A stretch of DNA of 64,000 bases. Origin: Halogeometricum pallidum JCM 14848 (GTDB lineage Archaea > Halobacteriota > Halobacteria > Halobacteriales > Haloferacaceae). Under the pieces are notes generated by a model that made no database searches, had not been told where the DNA came from, and saw only the letters and a program-made list of their open reading frames with translations. Position 1 is the first letter of the stretch. Each line of letters starts with the position of its first letter. Positions 42,484 through 51,467 of this stretch are shown here, piece after piece. The DNA is taken from positions 1-64,000 of the forward strand of contig NZ_AOIV01000027.1 in NCBI RefSeq assembly GCF_000337095.1, given 5' to 3'. A program made the position numbers and the translations under genes.

Positions 42484-43695
42484 TCAGACGAGGACTTCGA
42501 CCGCGTACCCCCTCTCGCGGAGGGCCGACAGCAGGTCCTCGACGTGGTCGTGCCCGCGCGTCTCCAAGTCCAGTTCCACGTCCGTCTCGTTCATCCCTAT
42601 CTCCCGGGAGGTCCGGTCGTGCCGGATGGCGTAGATGTTCGCCTGCGCGTCGGCGATGACCGAGAGCAGGTCGTGGAGGGCGCCCGGCCGGTCTCGGAGC
42701 ACTGTCCGCACCTTCAGGTACCGACCCGTCTCCACGAGGCCGCGCATGACGACGGTGGTGAGTTGATTCATGTCGATGTTGCCGCCGCAGAGGGCCGGGA
42801 CGACCACCTCCCCCTCCTCGTAGTCGAACTTCTCGAAGACCAACGCCGCGAGAGCGACGGCGCCCGCCCCCTCGACCAGCGTCTTCGAGCGTTCGAGCAG
42901 GTAGGTGAGCGCCACGGCTATCTCCTCGTCGGAGACGGTGACCACCTCGTCGACGTACTTCTGGATGACCTCGAACGGCCTGTCGCCGACGCGGCGCGTG
43001 GCGATGCCGTCGGCGATGGTGTTGACGCTGTCGAGTTCGTGGACCGACCCCTTCCGGAGCGACTCGGCCGCGCTGGAGGCACCCTCGGCCTGCACCCCGA
43101 TGACGCGCACGTCGGGCAGTTGCTCTTTCACCGCGGTGGCGATGCCGGAGATGAGACCGCCGCCGCCGATGGGGACGACCACGGTGTCAACCTCGGGGCA
43201 GTCTTCGACGATTTCGAGACCGATGGTGCCCTGCCCGGCCATCACGTAGTCGTCGTCGAACGCGTGGACGTAGGTGCGGCCTTCCTCGGCCTCTATCTCG
43301 TGCGCCCTCGCCTGCGCCTCGTCGTAGTCCGCGCCGTGCAGCACCGTCTGCGCGCCGTACCGGCGCGTCGCCTTCACCTTCGAGATAGGGGCGTGCTCGG
43401 GCATCACGACCGTCGAATCGACGCCCGCCCGGGTCGCCGCGAGGGCGACGCCCTGCGCGTGGTTGCCGGCGCTGGCGGTCACGACGCCCGCCTCCTTCTC
43501 CGCCTCCGAGAGCATCGCGATGCGGTTCATCGCGCCGCGTATCTTGAACGACCCCGTGCGCTGGTTGTTCTCCAACTTTAGGTGGACCGCCGCGCCGGTC
43601 ATCTCCGAGAACGTGTACGAGTAGTCCAGCGGCGTGCGCTTTGCGACCTCCTCGACCCGGTCGCGCGCCGCCTCGACGTCGGCAAGCGAAATCAT
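42484..43695 (-). CDS. ilvA: Threonine ammonia-lyase (threonine dehydratase)
   Basis: A 403-aa protein from ATG 43695 (MISLADVEAA). The PLP lysine is Lys51 in GSFKIRG, the phosphate-binding loop is PIGGGGLISGIA, and a C-terminal ACT domain (about 325-403) holds VRTVLRDRPGALHDLLSVI. It deaminates threonine to 2-oxobutanoate for isoleucine synthesis, with allosteric control through the ACT domain. The open frame continues upstream without family similarity. A TATA box at 43871-43880 would give a leader of about 150 bases. ridA follows on the same strand. Confidence 0.95.
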   Translation of the reverse strand: MISLADVEAARDRVEEVAKRTPLDYSYTFSEMTGAAVHLKLENNQRTGSFKIRGAMNRIAMLSEAEKEAGVVTASAGNHAQGVALAATRAGVDSTVVMPEHAPISKVKATRRYGAQTVLHGADYDEAQARAHEIEAEEGRTYVHAFDDDYVMAGQGTIGLEIVEDCPEVDTVVVPIGGGGLISGIATAVKEQLPDVRVIGVQAEGASSAAESLRKGSVHELDSVNTIADGIATRRVGDRPFEVIQKYVDEVVTVSDEEIAVALTYLLERSKTLVEGAGAVALAALVFEKFDYEEGEVVVPALCGGNIDMNQLTTVVMRGLVETGRYLKVRTVLRDRPGALHDLLSVIADAQANIYAIRHDRTSREIGMNETDVELDLETRGHDHVEDLLSALRERGYAVEVLV

Positions 43696-43870
43696 ACGCC
43701 GCGATTCCGCGGCCCGCCGGGTAAGCGTTCGCATTACGCTTTCGGACGCGTCAATTTGTGCGCCCGCGGCAGCGGAGTCGGACTCGCGTTCGCTCCCGAG
43801 CGCTTCCGCTCGGAGAAGTGTAAGGGGGGAATGCACGCGTGTGACGTGCAGTTGTCCCTCCGTTCGGATG

Positions 43871-43880
43871 CTATATAAAT
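43871..43880 (-). promoter_or_regulatory. TATA-like box far upstream of ilvA
   Basis: Reverse-strand ATTTATATAG. Transcription from here would start near 43848, about 150 bases before the ilvA ATG at 43695, a long leader for a haloarchaeon. No nearer start codon with a good box is seen. Confidence 0.5.
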
Positions 43881-43936
43881 ATCCTCCAGGCGTGGCGGAA
43901 GTGAAAACGGCGGACGGCGGCGCCTTCAACGCCGCG

Positions 43937-44353
43937 TCAGACGGTCGTCGTTCGTCCGTCTTCTCCTGAGTCTCGCTCTTCGATTACAACATCGTTTTCC
44001 GACAGATAGCGCTCGACGCGGGTCCGCAAGTCACCTTCGCCGGGCCACTCGGCGTCCGCGTTCAGACGAGTCGCGTCGCCCACGTAGACGAAGGCGCTCC
44101 CGCCGTCCACGCGCGGGAGTTCGACGCGGACGTAGAGGCCGGAATCGACCCCCTCGTAGGCGTCGAGCGTCGCCACGTCGTCGGTTTCGAGCAGGCGACC
44201 GGAGACGGATCCGCCGGGGGCCAGCGTCGGATAGCGTCCCGCGGCGCGGTGGAGTCCGTCGACGCGCGCGTCGGGGCCGAACGACCAGTCGTCGAGGAGT
44301 CGGTCCACCTGACCGGAGTCGGTGAGCGTCCCGTAGACGAAGAACGGGGGCAT
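43937..44353 (-). CDS. Gamma-glutamylcyclotransferase-like (GGCT/AIG2) protein
   Basis: A 138-aa protein beginning MPPFFVYGTLTDSG, the YGTL signature of the cyclotransferase fold, with a central GRLLETDDVATLDAYEGV glutamate region expected to be the catalytic acid. The C-terminus is acidic. The family cleaves gamma-glutamyl amines to 5-oxoproline; haloarchaea use gamma-glutamylcysteine instead of glutathione, so that could be the substrate (inference). Its stop lies 241 bp above the ilvA start; it is divergent from the MATE gene. Confidence 0.88.
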   Translation of the reverse strand: MPPFFVYGTLTDSGQVDRLLDDWSFGPDARVDGLHRAAGRYPTLAPGGSVSGRLLETDDVATLDAYEGVDSGLYVRVELPRVDGGSAFVYVGDATRLNADAEWPGEGDLRTRVERYLSENDVVIEERDSGEDGRTTTV

Positions 44354-44424
44354 GACGGGCCGTTCGACGCCGAGGGTCCTTCCGTTTCCGGTACCGTCAA
44401 GCGCGCCCCACGACTCGTGGCCGC

Positions 44425-45849
44425 ATGGACACCGGGCGACTCCGCGGCGTCTGGCGACGGGTGTTCTCGCTGGCGTGGCCCGTCATGGCCGAGCAGACGA
44501 CGCGGACGCTCATGCGCACCGTCGACGTGTTGGTGACCGCGGCGCTGTCGCCCGCCGCCGTCGTCGCCATCGGCCTCGCGGACCTGTTCGCCCGCTTTCC
44601 CCTCCGCATCGGCCTCGGACTCGGCGGCGCCGCCATCGCCCTCTCCAGTCAGGACACGGGAAGCGGGGCCGACGCCAACCGCGACGAGGCGGTGACGCAG
44701 GCGATACTCGTCGCCTTCCTCGTCGGCCTGCCGTTCGTGCTCGCCGGCCACTTCCTCGGCGACGCGTTGGTCGGTCTGTTTCCCGCCAGCGACGACGCCG
44801 TCCGCCTCGGCGGCACCTACCTCGCGGTCATCTTCGCCACCGCGCCCGCCCGACTCGTCGTCCTCGTCGCCGCGCGCGCCCTGCAGGGACTCGGCGACAC
44901 CCGAACCCCGATGTACGTCAACGTCGTCGCCAACGTCCTCAACGTCTCGCTGTCGGTCGGTCTCGGGTTCGGTCTGGTCGGTCTCCCGAAACTCGGCGTC
45001 TTCGGCGTCGGCCTCGCCACCTCGACGGCCAACGTCCTCTCGGCCGTCCTCCTCTTGGCCGCCACGTACCGCCCGTCCTCGCCCGTCGCGTTCGCGCGGC
45101 CGACGGACCCCACCGTCGGCGCGCAACTCGTCCGGGTCAGCCTTCCCCGAATCGCGGAGGGGTTCACCGCCGAACTCGCGGAGTTCCCGTTCAACGCGCT
45201 GCTGCTCTCGCTCGGAGACGTCGCCGGGGGAACCCCGGCGGCCCGCCAGGCGTCGCCTGGCGACGTGGCGAACGCGGGGTTCCAAATCGGCCGGCGCGTC
45301 TACCAGCAGGTGACGGGACCGCTCGTCCGCGGCTACAACGTCGCCGCGAGCGTCCTCGTCGGCCAAGCGCTCGGCCGGGAGGACCCGTCGACGGCCCGGT
45401 ACGAGGGGTGGGCGACGGCCGCCCTCTCGCTCTGCACCGTCGGCGTCATCGGCCTCCTGCTCGTCGCCTTCGCCGACCCCGTCGTCGCCGCCCTCGGCTT
45501 CGGCGGGTCGGACGCGGCGCTCGAATACGCCGCCGAGTTCGCCGTCGTCTACGGCGTCTCGGCCCCCCTGCTGGCGCTGTTCGTCTCGCTGTCGGGGGCG
45601 TTACAGGGCGCGGGGGCGACGCGGCTCCCCTTCCTCGCGCGACTGACGGGGATGTTCGGCTTCTTCGTCGGCTTCTCCTACCTCGCCGTCGAGCGGTTCG
45701 AGATGGGTCTGTTCGGCGTCTACGCCGGCGTGTTCCTCGCGTACGCGTGGATGAGTCTGTTCGTCGTCGTCGCGTTCCGGTACGCCGACTGGGCGGGGAC
45801 GGCGGCGGGTCTCCTGCGCGAACGCGGGAGCGTCGACGGGGACGACTGA
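44425..45849 (+). CDS. MATE family efflux transporter
   Basis: A 474-aa protein with 12 predicted helices. The N-terminal SLAWPVMAEQTTRTLMRTVDVLVTA and its internal repeat in the second half (about 240 onward, SLPRIAEGFTAELAEFPFNALLLSLG) show the MATE two-bundle symmetry. The loop AARALQGLGDTRTPM is typical. Substrate unknown; usually Na+- or H+-driven export of drugs or metabolites. An insertion in the middle (about residues 268-288, GGTPAARQASPGD) is odd and may be a polar loop. Convergent with citrate synthase (51 bp). Confidence 0.93.
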   Translation: MDTGRLRGVWRRVFSLAWPVMAEQTTRTLMRTVDVLVTAALSPAAVVAIGLADLFARFPLRIGLGLGGAAIALSSQDTGSGADANRDEAVTQAILVAFLVGLPFVLAGHFLGDALVGLFPASDDAVRLGGTYLAVIFATAPARLVVLVAARALQGLGDTRTPMYVNVVANVLNVSLSVGLGFGLVGLPKLGVFGVGLATSTANVLSAVLLLAATYRPSSPVAFARPTDPTVGAQLVRVSLPRIAEGFTAELAEFPFNALLLSLGDVAGGTPAARQASPGDVANAGFQIGRRVYQQVTGPLVRGYNVAASVLVGQALGREDPSTARYEGWATAALSLCTVGVIGLLLVAFADPVVAALGFGGSDAALEYAAEFAVVYGVSAPLLALFVSLSGALQGAGATRLPFLARLTGMFGFFVGFSYLAVERFEMGLFGVYAGVFLAYAWMSLFVVVAFRYADWAGTAAGLLRERGSVDGDD

Positions 45850-45900
45850 ACGGGAAATCGACGACGGAGAAAAGCGGAGAACCGTGATGTGCGTCCGCGC

Positions 45901-47040
45901 CTACCGCTCGTCGGCGGACGTGAACGTCCGGTCCTTGTCGCCGACGTAGCGCGCGCGCGGACGGATGAGGCGGTTGTCCTCGTACTGCTCGATGACGTGG
46001 GCGACCCACCCGCCGACGCGTGACATCGCGAAGATGGGCGTGTAGATGTCGACGGGAATGCCCATCTGGTAGTACGTCGAGGCCGAGTAGAAGTCGACGT
46101 TCGGCGCGAGACCCTTCTCCTCGCCGATGTACTCCTCGATGGCGACGGAGTAGTCGTACCACTTCATGTCGCCCGCGGCCTCGCCGAGTTCCTCGCTTTT
46201 CTCGCCGAGGATGACGGCGCGCGGGTCCTTCACGTTGTAGACGCGGTGACCGAACCCGGGGACGCGGCGGCCGCCTTCGAGGGCGTCCTGCACCCACTTT
46301 TTGGGGTCTTTGTCGCTGTCGTCTATCTCCTTGAGCATGCTCATCACGTTCGCGTTCGCGCCGCCGTGCAGCGACCCCGCGAGCGTTCCGACGGCCGAGG
46401 TGACCGCGCTGTGCATGTCCGACAGCGTCGACGCCGTGACCATCGCCGAGAACGTGGAGGCGTTCAGCCCGTGGTCGGCGTGCAGGACGAGGGCCATGTC
46501 GAACGTGTTCGCGAGCACCTCGTCTGGTTCCTCGCCGTTGAGCATGTAGAGGAAGTTCGCGGCGTGTCCGAGGTCCTGACGCGGGCTCACGGCGTTCTCA
46601 CCGTTGCGGAGGCGATTGAACGCCGCGAGCGCCGTCGGTATCTTCGCCGTGATGCGCCGACCCTTGCGGATGTTCGCTTCGAGGTCGGTCACGTCCTCGT
46701 GGTCGGCGTCCTCGTCGTACGCCGACAGCGTCGAGACGACCGTTCGGAGCGCCGCCATCGGCACCTCGTCGGCGTCGGCGAGTTCTCGAATCTCCTCCAA
46801 CACGCCGTCGTCGAGTTCGCGCTCTTTCGACATCTTCTCGGAGAACTCGTCGAGTTCCTCGCGCGTCGGAAGTTCCCCGTGCCAGAGGAGGTAGACGACT
46901 TCCTCGTACGACGCGTCGGGCGCGAGGTCCTCGATGGTGTACCCGCGATACACCAGCTCTCCGGCGTCCCCGTCGATGTAGCTCAGTTCCGACTCAGCAA
47001 CGAGAACGCCTTCAAGACCCCGCTTTAACTCGTCTGACAT
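45901..47040 (-). CDS. gltA: Citrate synthase
   Basis: A 379-aa protein starting MSDELKRGLEG. Catalytic residues are visible: the His in GSLHGGANANVM, the His in PGFGHRVYNVKDPRA and the Asp in VDFYSASTYYQMG. The short archaeal/Gram-positive type forms dimers without an N-terminal extension. It condenses oxaloacetate and acetyl-CoA at the head of the TCA cycle, in the cytosol. It starts at ATG 47040, and a 259-bp divergent region separates it from the PhoU/TrkA_C gene. Single-gene unit. Confidence 0.97.
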   Translation of the reverse strand: MSDELKRGLEGVLVAESELSYIDGDAGELVYRGYTIEDLAPDASYEEVVYLLWHGELPTREELDEFSEKMSKERELDDGVLEEIRELADADEVPMAALRTVVSTLSAYDEDADHEDVTDLEANIRKGRRITAKIPTALAAFNRLRNGENAVSPRQDLGHAANFLYMLNGEEPDEVLANTFDMALVLHADHGLNASTFSAMVTASTLSDMHSAVTSAVGTLAGSLHGGANANVMSMLKEIDDSDKDPKKWVQDALEGGRRVPGFGHRVYNVKDPRAVILGEKSEELGEAAGDMKWYDYSVAIEEYIGEEKGLAPNVDFYSASTYYQMGIPVDIYTPIFAMSRVGGWVAHVIEQYEDNRLIRPRARYVGDKDRTFTSADER

Positions 47041-47299
47041 ACTATTACGGTACCCGTCCGTCTCAAAAAAGCGTTATCGTTCACCCCAAACATATTTCGA
47101 CGACCGTCGAATACACCTTCGACAAGATACGTGTCGGCACCCGGTGTCGCCCCCGTTCGGCGACGCCCGCGACACGCCGTTCGGGCGTGGCACGACTCGC
47201 CACGGCACGGCGATACGGAGATATAGGCGCTTCGCGTATCGGGCGCCACTGACGTTGTCGCTAACAACCCTTTTCACACGACGGCCTGAACGTTCTCCC

Positions 47300-48523
47300 A
47301 TGAATCCCGAGGACGTGGAGTACGAACCGGTCAGCGTCAAGGCGGTGCTGGCCGAGATGAAGGACACGGCCGAACTCCTCATCGACCTCTCGTTCTCCGC
47401 GGTCCTCAACGGGAGCGACGACATCGCTCGGGAAGTGCTCGAACTCGAAGAGCGCATGGACGTCCTCCAACTGCAGGGCCGGATGAGCCTCCTCATGGCG
47501 GCGCGGACCCCCGAGGACGCCGAGCAACTCGCGCCCGTCCTCGGCGTCGTCAGCGCGGCCGAGAAGATATCCAACGCCGCGGGCGACATCGCGAAGGTCG
47601 TCATCGAGGACATCGGCCTGCCGGACGCCATGCGCTCGGCGCTCCCGGAGGCGACCGAGATGCTGGTACGCGCCACCGTCGACGACTCCTCGGCGTACGC
47701 GGGTCGCTCGCTCGCCGAGATAAACATGGAAACCGAGATGGGCGTCCGGGTCATCGCCATCCGCCGCCGGTCGGCGACGGGCAAGCGCCGGTGGATAACC
47801 AACCCCCACCACGAGACGACTATCGAGGGGGGTGACATCCTCCTCCTCCGCGGCCCCCAGAGCGGTATCCAGACCGTCTTCGAGGCGGTTTCCGGCGCTC
47901 CCTTCGAACTCCCCGAGACGCACGACTCGCCCATCGAGGACCTCGAACGCGCCGTCGACTCCATCATCCTGATGAAGGACATGAGCGAACTCGCCGTCGA
48001 CCTCGCGTACGGGTCGGTGCTGTTCGACTCCGAGGACGTGGCCGAGGAGGTGTCAGAACTGGAGGCGGAGGTGGACGCCCTCAAATCGAGGTTCGAGGCG
48101 TGGGTGCTCCGCGCCGCCGAACGCGTCGAGGACCCCGTACAACTGCGCGGCCTCTTCCACATCGCCTCCGCGACGGAGGTCATCTCCGACGCGGCCCTCG
48201 AAATCTCCGAGGGCGTCCTGCGCGGCATCGACGCCCACCCCGTCGTCGCCGCCGCCGTCGAAGAGTCCGACGAGATAATCGTCCGGTTCCGCGTCGGCCC
48301 GGACAGTTCGCTGGCGAACACGACGCTGGGCGACCGGATGGTCAAGACGGAGACGGGGATGCGCGTCATCGCCGTCCGCCGCGCCGACGGCAGCGAGTGG
48401 GTCGTCCAACCCGGTCCGACCACCGCGCTCCGTCCCGAGGACGTGCTCATCGCCAAGGGCACCCGGGCGGGAGCCGAACGCCTCGGCGAACTCCTCGACG
48501 ACCCCCAGCAGTTCGAGGACTGA
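47300..48523 (+). CDS. Tandem PhoU / TrkA_C domain protein
   Basis: A 407-aa soluble protein made of two similar halves: a PhoU-like helical bundle (about 8-105) with VKAVLAEMKDTAELLIDLSFSAVL, then a TrkA_C-type domain (about 115-195) with MGVRVIAIRR; then a second bundle (about 210-310) starting DLERAVDSIILMKDMSELAVDLAY and a second TrkA_C (about 325-400) with TGMRVIAVRR. TrkA_C domains sense nucleotides or c-di-AMP-like ligands; the PhoU parts probably bind a partner channel or transporter. A K+ or phosphate link is inference; no membrane segment is present. Confidence 0.87.
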   Translation: MNPEDVEYEPVSVKAVLAEMKDTAELLIDLSFSAVLNGSDDIAREVLELEERMDVLQLQGRMSLLMAARTPEDAEQLAPVLGVVSAAEKISNAAGDIAKVVIEDIGLPDAMRSALPEATEMLVRATVDDSSAYAGRSLAEINMETEMGVRVIAIRRRSATGKRRWITNPHHETTIEGGDILLLRGPQSGIQTVFEAVSGAPFELPETHDSPIEDLERAVDSIILMKDMSELAVDLAYGSVLFDSEDVAEEVSELEAEVDALKSRFEAWVLRAAERVEDPVQLRGLFHIASATEVISDAALEISEGVLRGIDAHPVVAAAVEESDEIIVRFRVGPDSSLANTTLGDRMVKTETGMRVIAVRRADGSEWVVQPGPTTALRPEDVLIAKGTRAGAERLGELLDDPQQFED

Positions 48524-48622
48524 GGCGGCGTCGCCGCGACCGGCCCGGAACGCTTCGGAACGGTCGATATCTCAGATAACCGGTTCGACAACAGTTATTT
48601 TGCCTATCTCCGATACGCGGAC

Positions 48623-49261
48623 GTGAGTCTCGTCGCAGAGTTCTCGCTCCCCCGAGGCGATCTGCTGTTGGGTCGAGTTCCGACCGACTGGACCGGCCGC
48701 GTCGCGTTCGAGCGGTTCGTCTCCGCCCCCGCGACGCCGCTCTCGTTCCTCCGCGCCTCCGGCGACGTCGAGGCGTTCGTCGCGTCGGCCCGGGCGGACG
48801 CCGCCGTCGAGTCGCTGGTCGAACTCGACGCCGCGCCCGCGTGGACGCGGTACCAGCTCTCGTGGTCACCCCGGGTCGAGTCCGTCCTCGAACCCCTCCT
48901 CCGGACGGCGACGGTGGTCGAGGCGGCCGCCAGCGAGCGATGGATCTTCCGCCTGCGCTTCGCGGAGTTCGACGACGTCGCGACGTTCCGGCAGCGCATC
49001 GACGACATCTGCGTCTCGCTCGAACTCCGCCGCCTCCACGAGGGGTCGCGCGCCGAGGAGACGGACCGGCGGATGACCGACCTTCAGCGACGGACGCTGA
49101 CGGTGGCGCTCCGCGAGGGCTACTTCGAGGTGCCGCGGTCGGCGACCCTCTCGGACCTCGCCGCGGAACTCGGCGTCTCGAAGCAGGCCGTCTCGGAACG
49201 GCTCAGGCGCGCGCTCTCGATTCTCGCAGCGGACGCCGTCGGGACGACGGGCACCACTTAA
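48623..49261 (+). CDS. HTH-10 (bacterio-opsin activator type) transcriptional regulator
   Basis: A 212-aa protein with GTG start. Residues about 1-145 form the haloarchaeal Bat-like sensor/GAF-variant region without clear ligand motifs. The C-terminal HTH_10 (about 150-208) reads MTDLQRRTLTVALREGYFEVPRSATLSDLAAELGVSKQAVSERLRRAL. It is a DNA-binding regulator with unknown targets. TTATTTTGC is 26 bases upstream, fitting a leaderless start at 48623. The HalOD1 gene follows on the same strand. Confidence 0.9.
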   Translation: MSLVAEFSLPRGDLLLGRVPTDWTGRVAFERFVSAPATPLSFLRASGDVEAFVASARADAAVESLVELDAAPAWTRYQLSWSPRVESVLEPLLRTATVVEAAASERWIFRLRFAEFDDVATFRQRIDDICVSLELRRLHEGSRAEETDRRMTDLQRRTLTVALREGYFEVPRSATLSDLAAELGVSKQAVSERLRRALSILAADAVGTTGTT

Positions 49262-49391
49262 ACTACTGGACAAATCAACGCCGAGGACCATCCGTGTTTC
49301 CGTGGTGGTCTGTAGCACGAATGTGTGGAGTGGCGTTTTCCGACGGCGGCGCGACGGGCGCGCCGAACGAGGGGGGATCCGGGGGACAGCC

Positions 49392-49691
49392 GTGACGGCC
49401 GCCGCGTCCGGCCCATCGAACGAAAGAGAGGACGGAGAGGAGTTCGCCGTCCGACTCGTCAGAGAGATCGCTCGGGCGTTGGACCGGGATCCGCTCGACC
49501 TCCCGCCGCTGGCGCGGGAGGTCGACTTGGAGGCGCTCTCGTCGCTGGTGCGGGACGGCCGCACCGCCGTCTCCTTCGAGTACGAAGGCTGTGAGGTCGA
49601 AATCGAACCGAGCGGCGACGTCTCCGTCGCGCCCTTGGGCGGCGGGGGGGCAGACGACGGCGTCGCGCGGTCGGACGCCGACGCCGCGTAA
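49392..49691 (+). CDS. HalOD1 domain protein
   Basis: A 99-aa protein from a GTG at 49392; the frame is open further upstream but non-homologous. The core EFAVRLVREIARALDRDPLDLPPLAREVDLEALSSLV with FEYEGCEVEIEPSGDVSV matches HalOD1, a haloarchaeal output domain normally found alone or behind receivers. The function in signalling is inferred. It lies downstream of the HTH regulator, so the two may work together. It is convergent with the membrane protein gene (7 bp). Confidence 0.82.
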   Translation: MTAAASGPSNEREDGEEFAVRLVREIARALDRDPLDLPPLAREVDLEALSSLVRDGRTAVSFEYEGCEVEIEPSGDVSVAPLGGGGADDGVARSDADAA

Positions 49692-49697
49692 CCCCGC

Positions 49698-50015
49698 TCA
49701 CATCTCCTTCGCGAGTCTGTACGCCGAGACGACGGTCAGCGCCGCGGTCACGAGGAGCGCCGTCGACGACGCGAGGACGAACGCCAGCACGGCGAACCAG
49801 CCCTCGGCGCCGAGAAACGGGTACCGCTGCGTCCCGGCGAACGGGCCGAACAGTTCGAGGACGCGGAACAGGTAGGCGACGGCCGCCAGGAGGACGCCGA
49901 CGGCGGCGCCGGCTTTCGCGTTCCGCGAGACGTGCAACGCTTGGGCGAGTCCGCGCTGGGGCGGCCGCTCCGGAACCTCGTCGCTCACGGTTCTCCCTTC
50001 CGGCCCCGTTCGCAT
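49698..50015 (-). CDS. Small membrane protein, unknown
   Basis: A 105-aa protein from ATG 50015; an alternative GTG at 49988 removes a 9-residue basic leader. After a Pro-rich polar N-terminus there are two hydrophobic helices (about 32-54 and 72-97) with a GTQRYPFLGAEGW loop between them. No recognised domain. It lies directly downstream of the MFS transporter on the same strand (25 bp), so it may be an accessory protein. Confidence 0.7.
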   Translation of the reverse strand: MRTGPEGRTVSDEVPERPPQRGLAQALHVSRNAKAGAAVGVLLAAVAYLFRVLELFGPFAGTQRYPFLGAEGWFAVLAFVLASSTALLVTAALTVVSAYRLAKEM

Positions 50016-50039
50016 AGCCTCGTCGGAATCCGCCGCCGT

Positions 50040-51371
50040 TCAGGTGTACGCCTCGAACTCGCGACCGAACGCGAGGAAGTAGCCCGTCCCGAGGAGTCCG
50101 ACCGCCGTCGCGACGAGGAACGCCGTCTCGGGGCTTCTCGCGTAGAGCCAGCCGCCGACGGCCGCCGACGGGATGGTGACGGCGTTGCGGACGAGGTAGT
50201 AGGAGCCGACGACGCGCCCGCCCGCGTTCTCCTCGGCGGGGCCGACGATGAGCGCTTTGTGCGCGGGCAGGCCGGCGAACCGGAGCCCCGAGAACGCGAA
50301 CAGCAGCGTCACGACGAGGGCGTCGTCGGGGGCGTTGACGAGGAGGACGGGAAAGAGAGCGTAGACGGCGAAGCCGACGGCGACGACGGGTTTCAGTCCG
50401 ACGCGGCGGGCGAGTTTTGCCACCGGCACCATCGTGAGGAGGGCGACGGCCATCTCGACGGCGAGGAGGACGCCGAAGAAGGCGTCCGGCGAGAGCGTCA
50501 CGCCGAGCGAGGGAATCGAGAGGCCGACGCCGAGGAACTCGACGACGACGATGACGAAGAAGACGTACACCATACCGTTGGCGAAGCGGACGAGCGTGTC
50601 GCCGACAAGCAACGGACGGAGGGGGGCGGGCATCCCGCGCAGGTCCGAGACGACGGTGGCGACGCCCTCGAACGACGTGCCGACGCTGTCACCACTGGCG
50701 TCGTAGAGGACGTGCTGAGCCGCCGTCGCCACCGCGGCGAAGAGGGCGGCGACGGCGAGGACGACGCGGAACCCCGTCTCGAAGGCGAACAGCGAGAGGA
50801 CGCCCGCGGCGAACAGGGGGCCGAGGAGGAAGGCGGTCCGGCGGAACGTCTCGGTGCTGGCGAACCCCGTCGCGAGGCGGTCCGGGGGGACGCTCTGCTT
50901 CACGATGGCGAACGTCGCGCCGAGGCCGAACGACTTCCAGGCCTGCGCCAGCAGGAGGCCGACGAAGATACCCACGGGAAGGAGGACGGGGTCGACAACG
51001 AACGCGCCGAAGGCGAATCCGGGTAGTGCCATCGTCCCGAAGGCGCCGGCGAACACCCAGACGAGGAAGCCGACGGTGGAGGCGAGACCGAACGCGGTCA
51101 GCGACGCCCGCGACCCGATGCGGTCCGAGAGGGCGCCGCCGGGGTAGGGGTAGACGGCGCTGATGAGGTTGCCGAAACTCCCGTATAGGCCGATGGCGAC
51201 GCTCCCCGCACCGAGGACGCTCAGATACCGCGGCATGTACCGCCCAGTCATCTGGAAGCCGAGGCTGAACGCGAACATCGCCGCCGAGAGGACGAGCACG
51301 TCCCCGTCGAGGGCGAAGAAGCGGCGGAACGTCGAGAGCGCGTCCGGGTCGTCCGTCTCACCGCGTGCCAT
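50040..51371 (-). CDS. Major facilitator superfamily transporter
   Basis: A 443-aa, 12-helix protein from ATG 51371. Motif A-like GALSDRIGSRASLTAF in the first half, KLARRVGLKPVV in the second. The central loop is helical and acidic. The group resembles drug/sugar efflux MFS without a substrate-specific signature. It differs clearly from the MFS gene at 22638. It precedes the small membrane protein on the same strand. Expected substrate unknown. Confidence 0.88.
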   Translation of the reverse strand: MARGETDDPDALSTFRRFFALDGDVLVLSAAMFAFSLGFQMTGRYMPRYLSVLGAGSVAIGLYGSFGNLISAVYPYPGGALSDRIGSRASLTAFGLASTVGFLVWVFAGAFGTMALPGFAFGAFVVDPVLLPVGIFVGLLLAQAWKSFGLGATFAIVKQSVPPDRLATGFASTETFRRTAFLLGPLFAAGVLSLFAFETGFRVVLAVAALFAAVATAAQHVLYDASGDSVGTSFEGVATVVSDLRGMPAPLRPLLVGDTLVRFANGMVYVFFVIVVVEFLGVGLSIPSLGVTLSPDAFFGVLLAVEMAVALLTMVPVAKLARRVGLKPVVAVGFAVYALFPVLLVNAPDDALVVTLLFAFSGLRFAGLPAHKALIVGPAEENAGGRVVGSYYLVRNAVTIPSAAVGGWLYARSPETAFLVATAVGLLGTGYFLAFGREFEAYT

Positions 51372-51467
51372 ACGCACAGACTCGAGCGGTAGAACAAGTC
51401 TCTCCCGGTCGTGCGGAACGGTGCCGCGGTGTACCGAACGTTGCCAAACCGGGTAGAATCGGCGCGC

